64,000 nucleotides of DNA from Planctomycetaceae bacterium (lineage in GTDB: Bacteria; Planctomycetota; Planctomycetia; Pirellulales; Pirellulaceae). Both the position numbers and the translations under genes were made by a program. The stretch is from NCBI GenBank assembly GCA_027487485.1, contig JAIYDN010000078.1, forward strand, positions 62,001-126,000, written 5' to 3'. The notes under the pieces are model-generated. The model was not told the DNA's origin. It searched no databases and saw nothing but the letters and a program-made list of their open reading frames with translations. Each line of letters opens with the position of its first letter. Positions within the stretch are counted from its first letter, which is position 1. Positions 27,253 through 34,959 of the stretch are shown here, piece after piece.

Positions 27253-27450
27253 ATGGGCCCCCTAGATCCTGCGAATGTAGCTTTATCCCACATTAACTCT
27301 TCGGGAGCTGGAAACGCTGAATCTGCTTCCACGCCCGGTTTATCGAACGCGTCCGATTTGGAAGGTGCAGTGAATTGGATTGAAAAAGATAGTTCCTCGG
27401 AACCAGAAAAGTATTTGGAAGAGAGCCAAACGGGCTCCGTCGGCGAGTGA
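27253..27450 (+). CDS. Candidate Pup/UBact-like protein modifier
   Basis: 65 residues from the ATG at 27253 (an in-frame ATG at 27211 would give 79, without a ribosome site). The peptide is acidic, Ser/Asn/Gly-rich and free of Cys, as expected for a disordered protein. Its last residues, EPEKYLEESQTGSVGE, line up with the Pup tail pattern: an acidic/aromatic helix followed by a Gly-rich end and a final Glu, the residue that ligases of this family link to lysine. Pup is about 60-70 residues, so length fits. It ends 22 bases before a gene for a PafA/Dop-family ligase. Known Pup has a Gly-Gly before the last residue, here Val-Gly. The call rests on size, composition, tail and context; no similarity search was made. 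Confidence 0.5.
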   Translation: MGPLDPANVALSHINSSGAGNAESASTPGLSNASDLEGAVNWIEKDSSSEPEKYLEESQTGSVGE

Positions 27451-27472
27451 ACGGCCCCTTTTATCTCGTTTG

Positions 27473-29119
27473 ATGGGGTTGGAAACGGAGTACGTCGTTC
27501 TGTATCGAACTCCGGGCGAGACGGTCGACCAAGTGAAGTTTGACTTCGATAGGTTTTCGAAGTGCCTTTCGCAAGAGCTGCCGATTGCCAAGAGCTTCCG
27601 AAATCCTTATCGAGTCTTTCTAGCCAATGGTGGGTGTGTTTCATTGGAACACGGCCTGTCGATGAATCTTCGCGATGTTTTGGTGGAAACCGCGAGTCCG
27701 GAATGCAAAAGTCCCAAAGAGCTTTTGACATATCAGATTGCGATGGAGCGGATCCTGTCCCGTTCTATCCACAAAGCCTTCAGCACTTACGACGCTCAGC
27801 TGCTGAAAGGGAGTGCGGATTCCCGAGGCAACACCTACGGTCAACACGAATCGTACGAGCTTCAAATCGCCTCCAAAGGATGGTTGCTGGGCTGGCGGTT
27901 GGGGCTAGTATGCATGCTTCCGCTTTTGGTTTCCTATCGGCTTTTGGCGGGCATTTGGTTTCTTTTGATATGGTTGCTGAGCCAGATGACAACTCCTTGG
28001 ATCGCGGTCAAGCGTCGGTGGCAGCGAAGCTCAAATCCGCCGGAACCGCAATCTCATGAGGCGAAAAGTTTCTGGGGCGTTCATCCGCATTGGCTTGGTC
28101 TCTGCGCGATGGGGCTGCGCATCTTGCACTTGCCGTTGGTGGCATCGCTGTGGCTGAACATTCGGTGCTTTGCACTGATACCTCATCGCAGAAACCTATC
28201 CGCGTTTTTTGCTTCCAGATCGATTGTGGATGGTGCAGGCTACTTAGACAAACGAAACCGCTTCTGGGTGAGCGTCCGATCTGCCTTAGTCAATTCGGTG
28301 ATTGGATTTGGAAGCTACCGTAATGAGCGGCCCATTTTCCGCTGCGATGGTTTGCTGCGAGGCCTATGCACGGGGCCGGTGTGGACCTTGGGCAACTATT
28401 TTCAGTTGTTCCGGCAACGTCAACGGATCGAAATCGCAATCGGTGACTCGGGCCTATGCCAGCAGTCTCAGTATGTTCGGCTTGGATCGACGGCACTGGT
28501 GCTTGACTTGATCGAACAGGGAAGTGCAACGCTTCCACGATTAAAGAACGTCATCGAAGCCACGACAAGATTTGCGAAAGATTGGATGTTGTTATCGCAT
28601 GTTCCAGGCAAAAACAACATTCAGTGGACCGCTTTGGATATCCAACATGCTTACGCATCCGAGGTACGAAACTTTTTGCAAACGCATCCCAATGTCCCGA
28701 TGGAGGCATGGCGAATTCTGGATCAATGGCAAACCACTCTCAATCAATTGCGTCCCACGGAAGACGAGTCGAATTTACCGCGGACCATGCTTGGGCGCAT
28801 CGACTGGTTAAGCAAGCTGTGGATTTTGCATCAAATGAAGGGGGAAACCAGCTGGCAAGCCAGGAAGAAGGTTGACCTTCGGTACCACGAAATTTCAAGC
28901 GAGGGGTACCACCATCGGCTTCATCAGATGCTTGAGCTTGCGCCGATCTTGGACGAACGGGAAATCTCCAAAGCTGCAAGAACCCCGCCCACCGATACAC
29001 CTGCAACCCAGCGCGGCTACATTGTTCGCGAGTTTTCGGACGACCAAAATGACCTTCAGGTGAGCTGGACGCACGCCGATTTCCAACTGGAAGGCCAACG
29101 AAACCGTGTCTTTTTTTGA
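27473..29119 (+). CDS. PafA/Dop-family ligase (Pup ligase-like) with hydrophobic insert
   Basis: About 548 residues. Matches the PafA/Dop family of glutamine-synthetase-like enzymes all along: MGLETEYVV at the start, a short Asn-Gly-Gly strand (ANGGCVSLEHG, about 51-61), VETASPECKSP (71-81), SRGNTYGQHESYEL (117-130), VDGAGYL (252-258), IAIGDSG, LVLDLIEQG, TALDIQHAY, RIDWLSK, VDLRYHEI and VSWTHADF. PafA and Dop bind ATP/Mg through these blocks. Residues about 137-240 hold an insert with two or three hydrophobic helices, absent from classical members, so the enzyme is probably membrane-attached. The acid in the catalytic position is unclear: Glu59 or Asp68. ATG at 27473 starts at the first family block; TTG starts upstream, for example at 27380, would overlap the small gene. 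Ligase or depupylase cannot be told apart. Confidence 0.85.
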   Translation: MGLETEYVVLYRTPGETVDQVKFDFDRFSKCLSQELPIAKSFRNPYRVFLANGGCVSLEHGLSMNLRDVLVETASPECKSPKELLTYQIAMERILSRSIHKAFSTYDAQLLKGSADSRGNTYGQHESYELQIASKGWLLGWRLGLVCMLPLLVSYRLLAGIWFLLIWLLSQMTTPWIAVKRRWQRSSNPPEPQSHEAKSFWGVHPHWLGLCAMGLRILHLPLVASLWLNIRCFALIPHRRNLSAFFASRSIVDGAGYLDKRNRFWVSVRSALVNSVIGFGSYRNERPIFRCDGLLRGLCTGPVWTLGNYFQLFRQRQRIEIAIGDSGLCQQSQYVRLGSTALVLDLIEQGSATLPRLKNVIEATTRFAKDWMLLSHVPGKNNIQWTALDIQHAYASEVRNFLQTHPNVPMEAWRILDQWQTTLNQLRPTEDESNLPRTMLGRIDWLSKLWILHQMKGETSWQARKKVDLRYHEISSEGYHHRLHQMLELAPILDEREISKAARTPPTDTPATQRGYIVREFSDDQNDLQVSWTHADFQLEGQRNRVFF

Positions 29120-29132
29120 TCAACTGCCTTAT

Positions 29133-29768
29133 TCAGGGGCGTTTCATCCAGAAGATCGTTTCGAGAAACACAGGATGCGACGGTGGTTTCTGATTGTTGC
29201 TCTTTAACTCTTTCAGAACCCCGCCGAACTGAATACGTCCCGAGAGATCCAATTCCTTCTTTAAGGGTATGCACACAACCGCGCTTGGGCAGTTCATGCT
29301 GTCGCTATCAAACAACTCGATAACGCGATACAAACTATGAATAGGGATCATCATGGGGACCATCACCTTACCAATCATGATGGGGACGGTGATGAAGCCC
29401 GAAAATAACGATTGCGTTCCGATCTCTTTGGCAAAGCCGGTAAGAATAATCGCATCACCTGCTTTTCGTTCCGTATCTACTTGCGACGGTGGAACGTGAC
29501 TTGGTTTCTTTTTGATGAAATCGCGACGTAGCTTTGTATCGAGAAGCGAGAGAACTGCTTCTTGATCTTTGGCATCAAGATCTTGCTTGGTCATTTCGAG
29601 GAAAAGAAATGCCCGAATGCCAGCCGAGAAGACTCCTGCTGCCTTAGCAAGTTCACCGCGAGAAACGACCTGATCATCGGCGGCATCAAAAAAATTGTAA
29701 AACCGTCCGCCATTGTCGAGCGCCTTTTTGGCGGAACCTAGCTTAGCAAACGCCTTTAATTCCTGCAT
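29133..29768 (-). CDS. Conserved hypothetical protein
   Basis: 211 residues; not recognised. No signal peptide. Residues 1-60 are helical and Ala/Lys-rich, residues about 115-140 contain a Met/Ile/Val-rich stretch (FITVPIMIGKVMVPMMIPIH) that could be a membrane or amphipathic segment, and the end is basic. It is convergent with the ligase gene, 13 bases away, and lies 29 bases downstream of the dicarboxylate/amino-acid symporter gene on the same strand, so it may be the last gene of that transcript. Confidence 0.6.
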   Translation of the reverse strand: MQELKAFAKLGSAKKALDNGGRFYNFFDAADDQVVSRGELAKAAGVFSAGIRAFLFLEMTKQDLDAKDQEAVLSLLDTKLRRDFIKKKPSHVPPSQVDTERKAGDAIILTGFAKEIGTQSLFSGFITVPIMIGKVMVPMMIPIHSLYRVIELFDSDSMNCPSAVVCIPLKKELDLSGRIQFGGVLKELKSNNQKPPSHPVFLETIFWMKRP

Positions 29769-29797
29769 CCTGATTCACTTTCTCTTTAGAAAACGAG

Positions 29798-31231
29798 CTA
29801 AACTTCCGATTCAGGTACGTTGATCGCTTCCATTTCCTGTTTCCATTCGTCGTTGCGAAACGCCCCTTCCCATTTGGTAATGACCACGGTCGCCAAGCAG
29901 TTTCCGATCACGTTGACTGCGGTTCGAGCCATGTCCATCAGCTCATCTACCCCCAGAATCAAGATCACCCCTTCGACGGGAAGATGAAACGACGCCAGGG
30001 TACCCAGCAAGATTACAAGCGAAGCTCGTGGCACTCCGGCGACCCCTTTGGAAGTCAACATCAGGGTTAGCATCATGATGATTTGCTGCGACCAACTGAG
30101 TTCGATGCCAGCCGCTTGAGCGACAAAGACGGACGCGACCGCCAAATAGAGTGTTGTCCCATCCAGATTGAACGAGTAACCCGTTGGCAACACAAACCCC
30201 ACAATCCTTTGCGGGCAACCGAGTTTGACCAAGTTCTCCATGGCCTTGGGCAACGCTGATTCGCTGGAGGTGGTAGCAAACGCAATCGTTGCGGGCGTCT
30301 TTACTGCATTGTAGAAATCTTTCAGCGGCACTTTGAAAAGCAAAGCGACCGGCAAAAGGACAACCAAGCAAAACACAAGCAATGCGACATAGAGTGTTCC
30401 GACCAACATCGCAAGATTTTTAAGCACTTCCAATCCGCTATGGCTCACCGCATACGCCATCGCAGCGCCGACACCGATCGGAGCGAACTTCATGACGAAC
30501 TCCGTGAAGCGAAACATCACATCTGCTAACGACTCGCACCATTTTACGATCGGCTCGCTTTTCTTTTTCCCAATGCTGGTTACCGCCAACGCAAACAAAA
30601 CAGAGAAGACAACGATTTGAAGAACATCCCCCTCGGCCATCGCCTTGATGATCGAGGTGGGTGACAAGTGGGCAATGATGTCACCAAACGTTTGTGGCTT
30701 GGGGGGTGGCTCCGGTGCGACAATACCTCGGGATAAAACTTCCGAAGCTTCGCTGGCAAGGTTGATCGCTTTCGCGTTTTGCTCCAAGGCCTCCGACGAT
30801 TTTCCTTCTTGCAAAGCGGCTTTCGCAGCCGAAGCTACGTCCTTTGCTTCGTTTGCTAAATCCCGAGCCCGTTCCGAAAGTTCTTTCTTGTTCTCGGTCT
30901 TTTCAATGCTGGCCAAGCTCAACCCTTTACCGGGTTGCGCAATGTTCACTGCAATCAGACCGATGAACAGAGCAAGCGTGGTGACCACTTCAAAATACAA
31001 AAAGGCCTTCGCCCCGATTCGGCCAACTTGCTTGATATCACCTGTTCCAGAAATACCAACCACCAGCGTTGCGAAGATTAGCGGTGCGATGATGGACTTG
31101 ATCAGATTCAAAAACAGATTCGATAACGGCCTTGCTTCCAACCCCAGGGGTGGAACTAACCAACCGATCAAGATACCGAGAAACAGCCCTATAAAAATTT
31201 TGCTCGTTAATGAGATTTTTGGCATTGGCAT
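29798..31231 (-). CDS. Dicarboxylate/amino acid:cation symporter (DAACS family)
   Basis: About 477 residues, some 50 more than usual. Takes up glutamate, aspartate or C4-dicarboxylates with Na+ or H+. Family blocks: LIKSIIAPLIFATLVVG, TSSESALPKAMENL with the serine-rich re-entrant loop, FVLPTGYSFNLDGTTLYL, SKGVAGVPRASLVIL and DELMDMARTAVNVIGN. After the third helix, at about residues 104-180, there is an Ala/Glu/Lys-rich insert (ERARDLANEAKDVASAAK and so on), which is probably coiled-coil and faces the periplasm. Two nearby starts are possible (31231, 31225). Confidence 0.9.
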   Translation of the reverse strand: MPMPKISLTSKIFIGLFLGILIGWLVPPLGLEARPLSNLFLNLIKSIIAPLIFATLVVGISGTGDIKQVGRIGAKAFLYFEVVTTLALFIGLIAVNIAQPGKGLSLASIEKTENKKELSERARDLANEAKDVASAAKAALQEGKSSEALEQNAKAINLASEASEVLSRGIVAPEPPPKPQTFGDIIAHLSPTSIIKAMAEGDVLQIVVFSVLFALAVTSIGKKKSEPIVKWCESLADVMFRFTEFVMKFAPIGVGAAMAYAVSHSGLEVLKNLAMLVGTLYVALLVFCLVVLLPVALLFKVPLKDFYNAVKTPATIAFATTSSESALPKAMENLVKLGCPQRIVGFVLPTGYSFNLDGTTLYLAVASVFVAQAAGIELSWSQQIIMMLTLMLTSKGVAGVPRASLVILLGTLASFHLPVEGVILILGVDELMDMARTAVNVIGNCLATVVITKWEGAFRNDEWKQEMEAINVPESEV

Positions 31232-31336
31232 TGAATCGAATTGCACTTTCCACGCAAGCAATCGTGTTCGGAAAAGGGGGAAAACACATTAGCAGGTCTG
31301 GCGGTAATGCAGAACATACCAACCGTCTTACAGAAT

Positions 31337-31361
31337 GTGTCCAGGGAATTACCCTGGACAC
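31337..31361. promoter_or_regulatory. Perfect 10-base palindrome, operator or terminator
   Basis: GTGTCCAGGG and CCCTGGACAC flank AATTA, giving a fully symmetrical site. It lies in the 166-base interval between the APC permease gene and the symporter gene, both on the minus strand. It could form the end of the upstream transcript, with six A on the plus side (six T ahead of the stem on the minus strand), or be a repressor-binding site upstream of the symporter. No matching regulator is known to me. Confidence 0.45.
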
Positions 31362-31397
31362 GAAAAAACCGACTAATCCTTCAAGTCCGAGGTCATC

Positions 31398-32942
31398 CTA
31401 ATTTGCACTTCTTAGGCGGCTATTCCAATAACCGTAACAAAAATAGATAACCAATCCGACCGCCAACCAAGCGACAAGTCGAAGCCAGTTTTCGCCAGGA
31501 AGAGACAACATCAGCAGAACACAAAGAACAATTCCAGCGGCCGGAAACCAAGGGGAAAATGGACAACGAAACGGCCTGGGACGTTCAGGATCCGTGAAAC
31601 GAAGCACCAAAACCGAGCCGCAAACCAAAGCAAAGGCGAACAATGTTCCAATGCTCGTTAAGTCAGCAAGAATATTGAGCGGCAGTAAAGAAGCAGCCAA
31701 TGCAACGATCAAGCCTGTGAGGATTGTTGATTTGTGCGGAGTTTGGAATTTTGGATGTACCGCACCAAAAAACCCGATCGGCAACAGTCCATCTCGAGCC
31801 ATCGCCAAAAAGATGCGTGGTTGCCCCATCATCATTACCAATAGCACCGAAGTGATACCAGCAATCGCTCCGACCGTAACGACAAACTGAGCTGATTCAA
31901 AGCCAACTTGCTCAAAGGCGGTAGCCACAGGTGCGTTCTTATCGATTTGATCGTATCGAACCATTCCTGTCAGGACTGCAGACACCAGCACATAAAGCAA
32001 TGTGCAAATCACAAGAGAACCAATAATACCGATTGGCAAATCTCGCTTTGGATTTTTAGCTTCTTCGGCTTGAGTCGATACCGCGTCAAACCCAAGATAC
32101 GCAAAAATTACGCCAGCCGCCCCAGCCATCACGCCTTTGTCGCTCCAACCGAAAATCTGTTGGCCAAACAACGTGATCCCACCATATCCGTAGGGCGCAA
32201 AATCATCAGTCCAGTTACTTACGTTAATGTAGCGGAACCCCGCAACGATTACGAACAAAACAACTGCAACTTTGATCGCAACCATAATCGCATTGGTAAA
32301 AGCACTTTCGCGTACGCCTCTTACCAAAACAAAGGTAACGATTGCAGTGATAAGCACTGCTGGCAAATCAAAGAAGTAACCAGTCGAAAAGAACGAACCT
32401 GCTTCGACGGTCAACTTTTCACCCGAAGCAAGCGTCATCTCGGAGGCTTTTTTCGCTGAATTGAAGTCGAACGGAGCATCCGAAAAACGGTGCAATGCCC
32501 CCCCATCGCCAAACCAATTGAGCTGAAATTGGCCGAGTAGCTTTTGCAAATACTTGGACCATCCATGAGCCACGGTCGACGATGCGACAGCGTACTCGAG
32601 AATCAGGTCCCAGCCAATAATCCAAGCCATCAGCTCTCCCATGGTTGCATAAGCATAATTATATGCAGAGCCAGCCACAGGAGCCATCGAAGCAAATTCC
32701 GCATAGCATAATGCAGCGAAAACACAGGCCAATCCGGCGACAACGAACGACAGCACAATGGCTGGGCCCGCTTGATCCGCAGCCGCTTTCCCCACAAGTA
32801 CGAAGATCCCCGTCCCGATAATCGCCCCTACCCCCAGAGACGTCAGGGCGACAGGCCCTAACGATCTCTTTAGCCTGCTCCCCTGTTCCATGTCTGTAAC
32901 CATGGAATCAAGGGACTTCGTTCGAAACAACTGATTAGCCAT
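31398..32942 (-). CDS. APC-family amino acid permease (cationic amino-acid transporter type)
   Basis: 514 residues with about 12-14 helices. The N-terminal LKRSLGPVALTSLGVGAIIGTGIFVLVG is the APC signature: the unwound Gly-Ala-Ile-Ile-Gly-Thr-Gly helix 1 binds the amino-acid backbone. AGLACVFAALCYAEFASMAPVAGSAYNYAY and AGVIFAYLGFDAVSTQAEEAKNPKRDLP also match the CAT/YfnA group. A hydrophilic insert lies at about residues 148-185. It is separated from the symporter by the palindrome above; both import amino acids, which may point to a shared physiological role. Confidence 0.9.
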   Translation of the reverse strand: MANQLFRTKSLDSMVTDMEQGSRLKRSLGPVALTSLGVGAIIGTGIFVLVGKAAADQAGPAIVLSFVVAGLACVFAALCYAEFASMAPVAGSAYNYAYATMGELMAWIIGWDLILEYAVASSTVAHGWSKYLQKLLGQFQLNWFGDGGALHRFSDAPFDFNSAKKASEMTLASGEKLTVEAGSFFSTGYFFDLPAVLITAIVTFVLVRGVRESAFTNAIMVAIKVAVVLFVIVAGFRYINVSNWTDDFAPYGYGGITLFGQQIFGWSDKGVMAGAAGVIFAYLGFDAVSTQAEEAKNPKRDLPIGIIGSLVICTLLYVLVSAVLTGMVRYDQIDKNAPVATAFEQVGFESAQFVVTVGAIAGITSVLLVMMMGQPRIFLAMARDGLLPIGFFGAVHPKFQTPHKSTILTGLIVALAASLLPLNILADLTSIGTLFAFALVCGSVLVLRFTDPERPRPFRCPFSPWFPAAGIVLCVLLMLSLPGENWLRLVAWLAVGLVIYFCYGYWNSRLRSAN

Positions 32943-33182
32943 GAACCCAAGCCTTTTGCTTAAATCAAACCACTTACCGAAAAACCATATTTCGAGAGGA
33001 TGGCCGCCATTTTAGCTCCCTTCTAACTCTTCGAAAGCTCTTGCGGATGGAAATACAAACAATCTGGAAGAACCTTGAAGTCTCCCACCAATGTTTGAGC
33101 ATCGATTGACAGATCGCATTTCGACAAGCAGAATACTTCGGATTCCGAACTTTTCTTAATCCGAACTGATTATCGTAAAATC

Positions 33183-33671
33183 TTGCCACGCTTAGACCAA
33201 CATGTTCTCGAAATTGGACAATTCATTCAGGAAATCATTCGACGATTTCAAAATGCAAATCGAAGCATCTCGCGAGGTCCACACACGCAATTAAGTCATC
33301 ACGAACAATTCCTTCTGGAAGTGCTGGGCGATAAGGGTGCTCAAATGATGAAGGAGGTTGCCCATCAGTTGGGGATTGCTGTGAACACTCTTACGGGAAT
33401 CGTGGACGCTCTTGAAACCAAGGGGCTCGTCTCTCGAACCCGATCGCTCACGGACCGAAGGGTGGTTTTTATTGAGCTGACTTCGAAAGGTACCAAGATC
33501 TACAAGTCGGCAACCAAAGCCAAGAATGAATTCCACCGCGCGAATCTCGCCAACTTGACTCCGCAAGAACGGGTGCTGCTGCTGAGCCTGTTTCAAAAAA
33601 TGGCTCAACTGGATTCACCAGACCAAGCGAAACCCGCCACTCAATCGCAAACCTCAACGAAAGGCAAGTGA
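33183..33671 (+). CDS. MarR-family transcriptional regulator
   Basis: 162 residues, TTG start. The winged-helix domain lies at about residues 40-125: LSHHEQFLLEVLGDKGAQMMKEVAHQLGIAVNTLTGIVDALETKGLV is the recognition part, and RSLTDRRVVFIELTSKG the wing. MarR proteins usually repress efflux operons and release DNA on binding a ligand. Its stop lies only 1 base from the periplasmic adaptor gene, so it probably controls the operon it heads. The 240 bases upstream, shared with the divergent APC permease, should hold its operator; I saw no clear palindrome. Confidence 0.9.
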   Translation: MPRLDQHVLEIGQFIQEIIRRFQNANRSISRGPHTQLSHHEQFLLEVLGDKGAQMMKEVAHQLGIAVNTLTGIVDALETKGLVSRTRSLTDRRVVFIELTSKGTKIYKSATKAKNEFHRANLANLTPQERVLLLSLFQKMAQLDSPDQAKPATQSQTSTKGK

Positions 33672-33672
33672 A

Positions 33673-34959
33673 ATGACGACCAAATCGATAACGCGAAGCT
33701 TGGTTGCAGTCGGGCTGCTTGCCGCCGGGGCCTTGGCTGGGTGGTTTCTTCGAGCGCGCGCGGACTCGGAGCCAAAAATTGCCCTGGAATCAATCGCATC
33801 ACAAAATCCAACTCCCGCCATTTCGATTTCTACATCCACAGTCTCCGTTCGAAAGCTCAAACGGCATATCGACGCCGTTGGCTCCGTCCACGCTTACGAA
33901 GATTTGGTCATAGCGGCGAAGTCCGATGGACGAGTTCTGCGAGTATTGCACGACATGGCGGATTTGGTTCAGCCGAATGCGATGCTTCTCGAAATCGACC
34001 CCACCGACATGCGACTGGCTGTCTCGCAAGCTCAACGAGCCCTGAAAACAGAATGCGAAAAATGGGGCTTCAACGGAATCCCTGACGACAATGTCGACCT
34101 GGACAAGATCCCCTCAGTGAGATCCTCTTTCATGCGACTGGAACTTGCTCAATCGAAACTTTTGCGATTCGACGAGCTCATCAAATCCAAATCCGTTTCC
34201 ATCGATGAATTCGAACAGATTAAGTTCGATGCAAGGATTCTGGCGTCCGAATGGGAAAACCAAAAGTACCTTGCTCGCGCTGCACTTGCCACCGTGCGAC
34301 TCCGCGAATCGGAACTAGAAATTGCCCAGCAACGACTTACTGATACGCAGGTTTTCGCGCCTTTACCCACGGCCGAAATTCCCATCGAAGACCGAATCTA
34401 TCGAGTCGCACAACGCATGGTCACTGAGGGAAGCCATGTGCGGCCAGGCGATCCACTGTTTCGACTAGTGCTGGGCCGGTCCGTCAAAGTCCGATTGAAC
34501 TTGCAAGAAATTCATTCTTCGAGCGCTGCGGTCGGGCAAGATGTAACGCTCGAAAGCTTCCAAGGTAACTTGAGCTGGACTGGAAAAGTCACGCGAGTCA
34601 GCCCGGTCATCGACCCCGCAACTCGAACCTTCGTCGTCGAGGTAGAGGTCAGAAACGAAAATGGTCAGCTAAAGCCCGGCGGCTTTGCAAAGGCTCGCAT
34701 CGTTATCGGCCAAGAAGTAGATGCCATCACGATTCCGCTGGCAGCTCTGGACTCGTTCGCGGGTGTTCACAAAATTTTCGTGATCGAAAATCAGACCGCT
34801 ACCGAACACCAAGTCAAACTTGGATACCAGCAGGACGACTGGATCGAAGTACTAGAACCACAGCTTCAGCCTGGGTCGATGATCGCGACTAGCTCGCAGC
34901 GTATGCTATCAACCGGCGTTTCGGTAGTGGACCGCGATCTTCCGAAGGACGCACCATGA
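33673..34959 (+). CDS. RND efflux periplasmic adaptor (HlyD/MFP)
   Basis: 428 residues. N-terminal membrane anchor (residues 8-26, LVAVGLLAAGALAGWFLRA), a lipoyl-like half with VLHDMADLVQPNAMLLEI, a coiled-coil hairpin around residues 110-220, the second lipoyl half (GSHVRPGDPLFRLV), and a beta-barrel with GKVTRVSPVIDPATRTFVVEVEV. It joins the inner-membrane pump to the outer membrane. The start ATG lies one base after the MarR stop and its stop overlaps the pump gene (ATGA). No outer-membrane channel gene is present in this operon. Confidence 0.92.
   Translation: MTTKSITRSLVAVGLLAAGALAGWFLRARADSEPKIALESIASQNPTPAISISTSTVSVRKLKRHIDAVGSVHAYEDLVIAAKSDGRVLRVLHDMADLVQPNAMLLEIDPTDMRLAVSQAQRALKTECEKWGFNGIPDDNVDLDKIPSVRSSFMRLELAQSKLLRFDELIKSKSVSIDEFEQIKFDARILASEWENQKYLARAALATVRLRESELEIAQQRLTDTQVFAPLPTAEIPIEDRIYRVAQRMVTEGSHVRPGDPLFRLVLGRSVKVRLNLQEIHSSSAAVGQDVTLESFQGNLSWTGKVTRVSPVIDPATRTFVVEVEVRNENGQLKPGGFAKARIVIGQEVDAITIPLAALDSFAGVHKIFVIENQTATEHQVKLGYQQDDWIEVLEPQLQPGSMIATSSQRMLSTGVSVVDRDLPKDAP

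Noticed and set aside
27087..27731. 214-residue minus-strand frame across the small peptide and ligase start
   Set aside because: Overlaps the strongly recognisable PafA-like gene on the opposite strand and has no family features.
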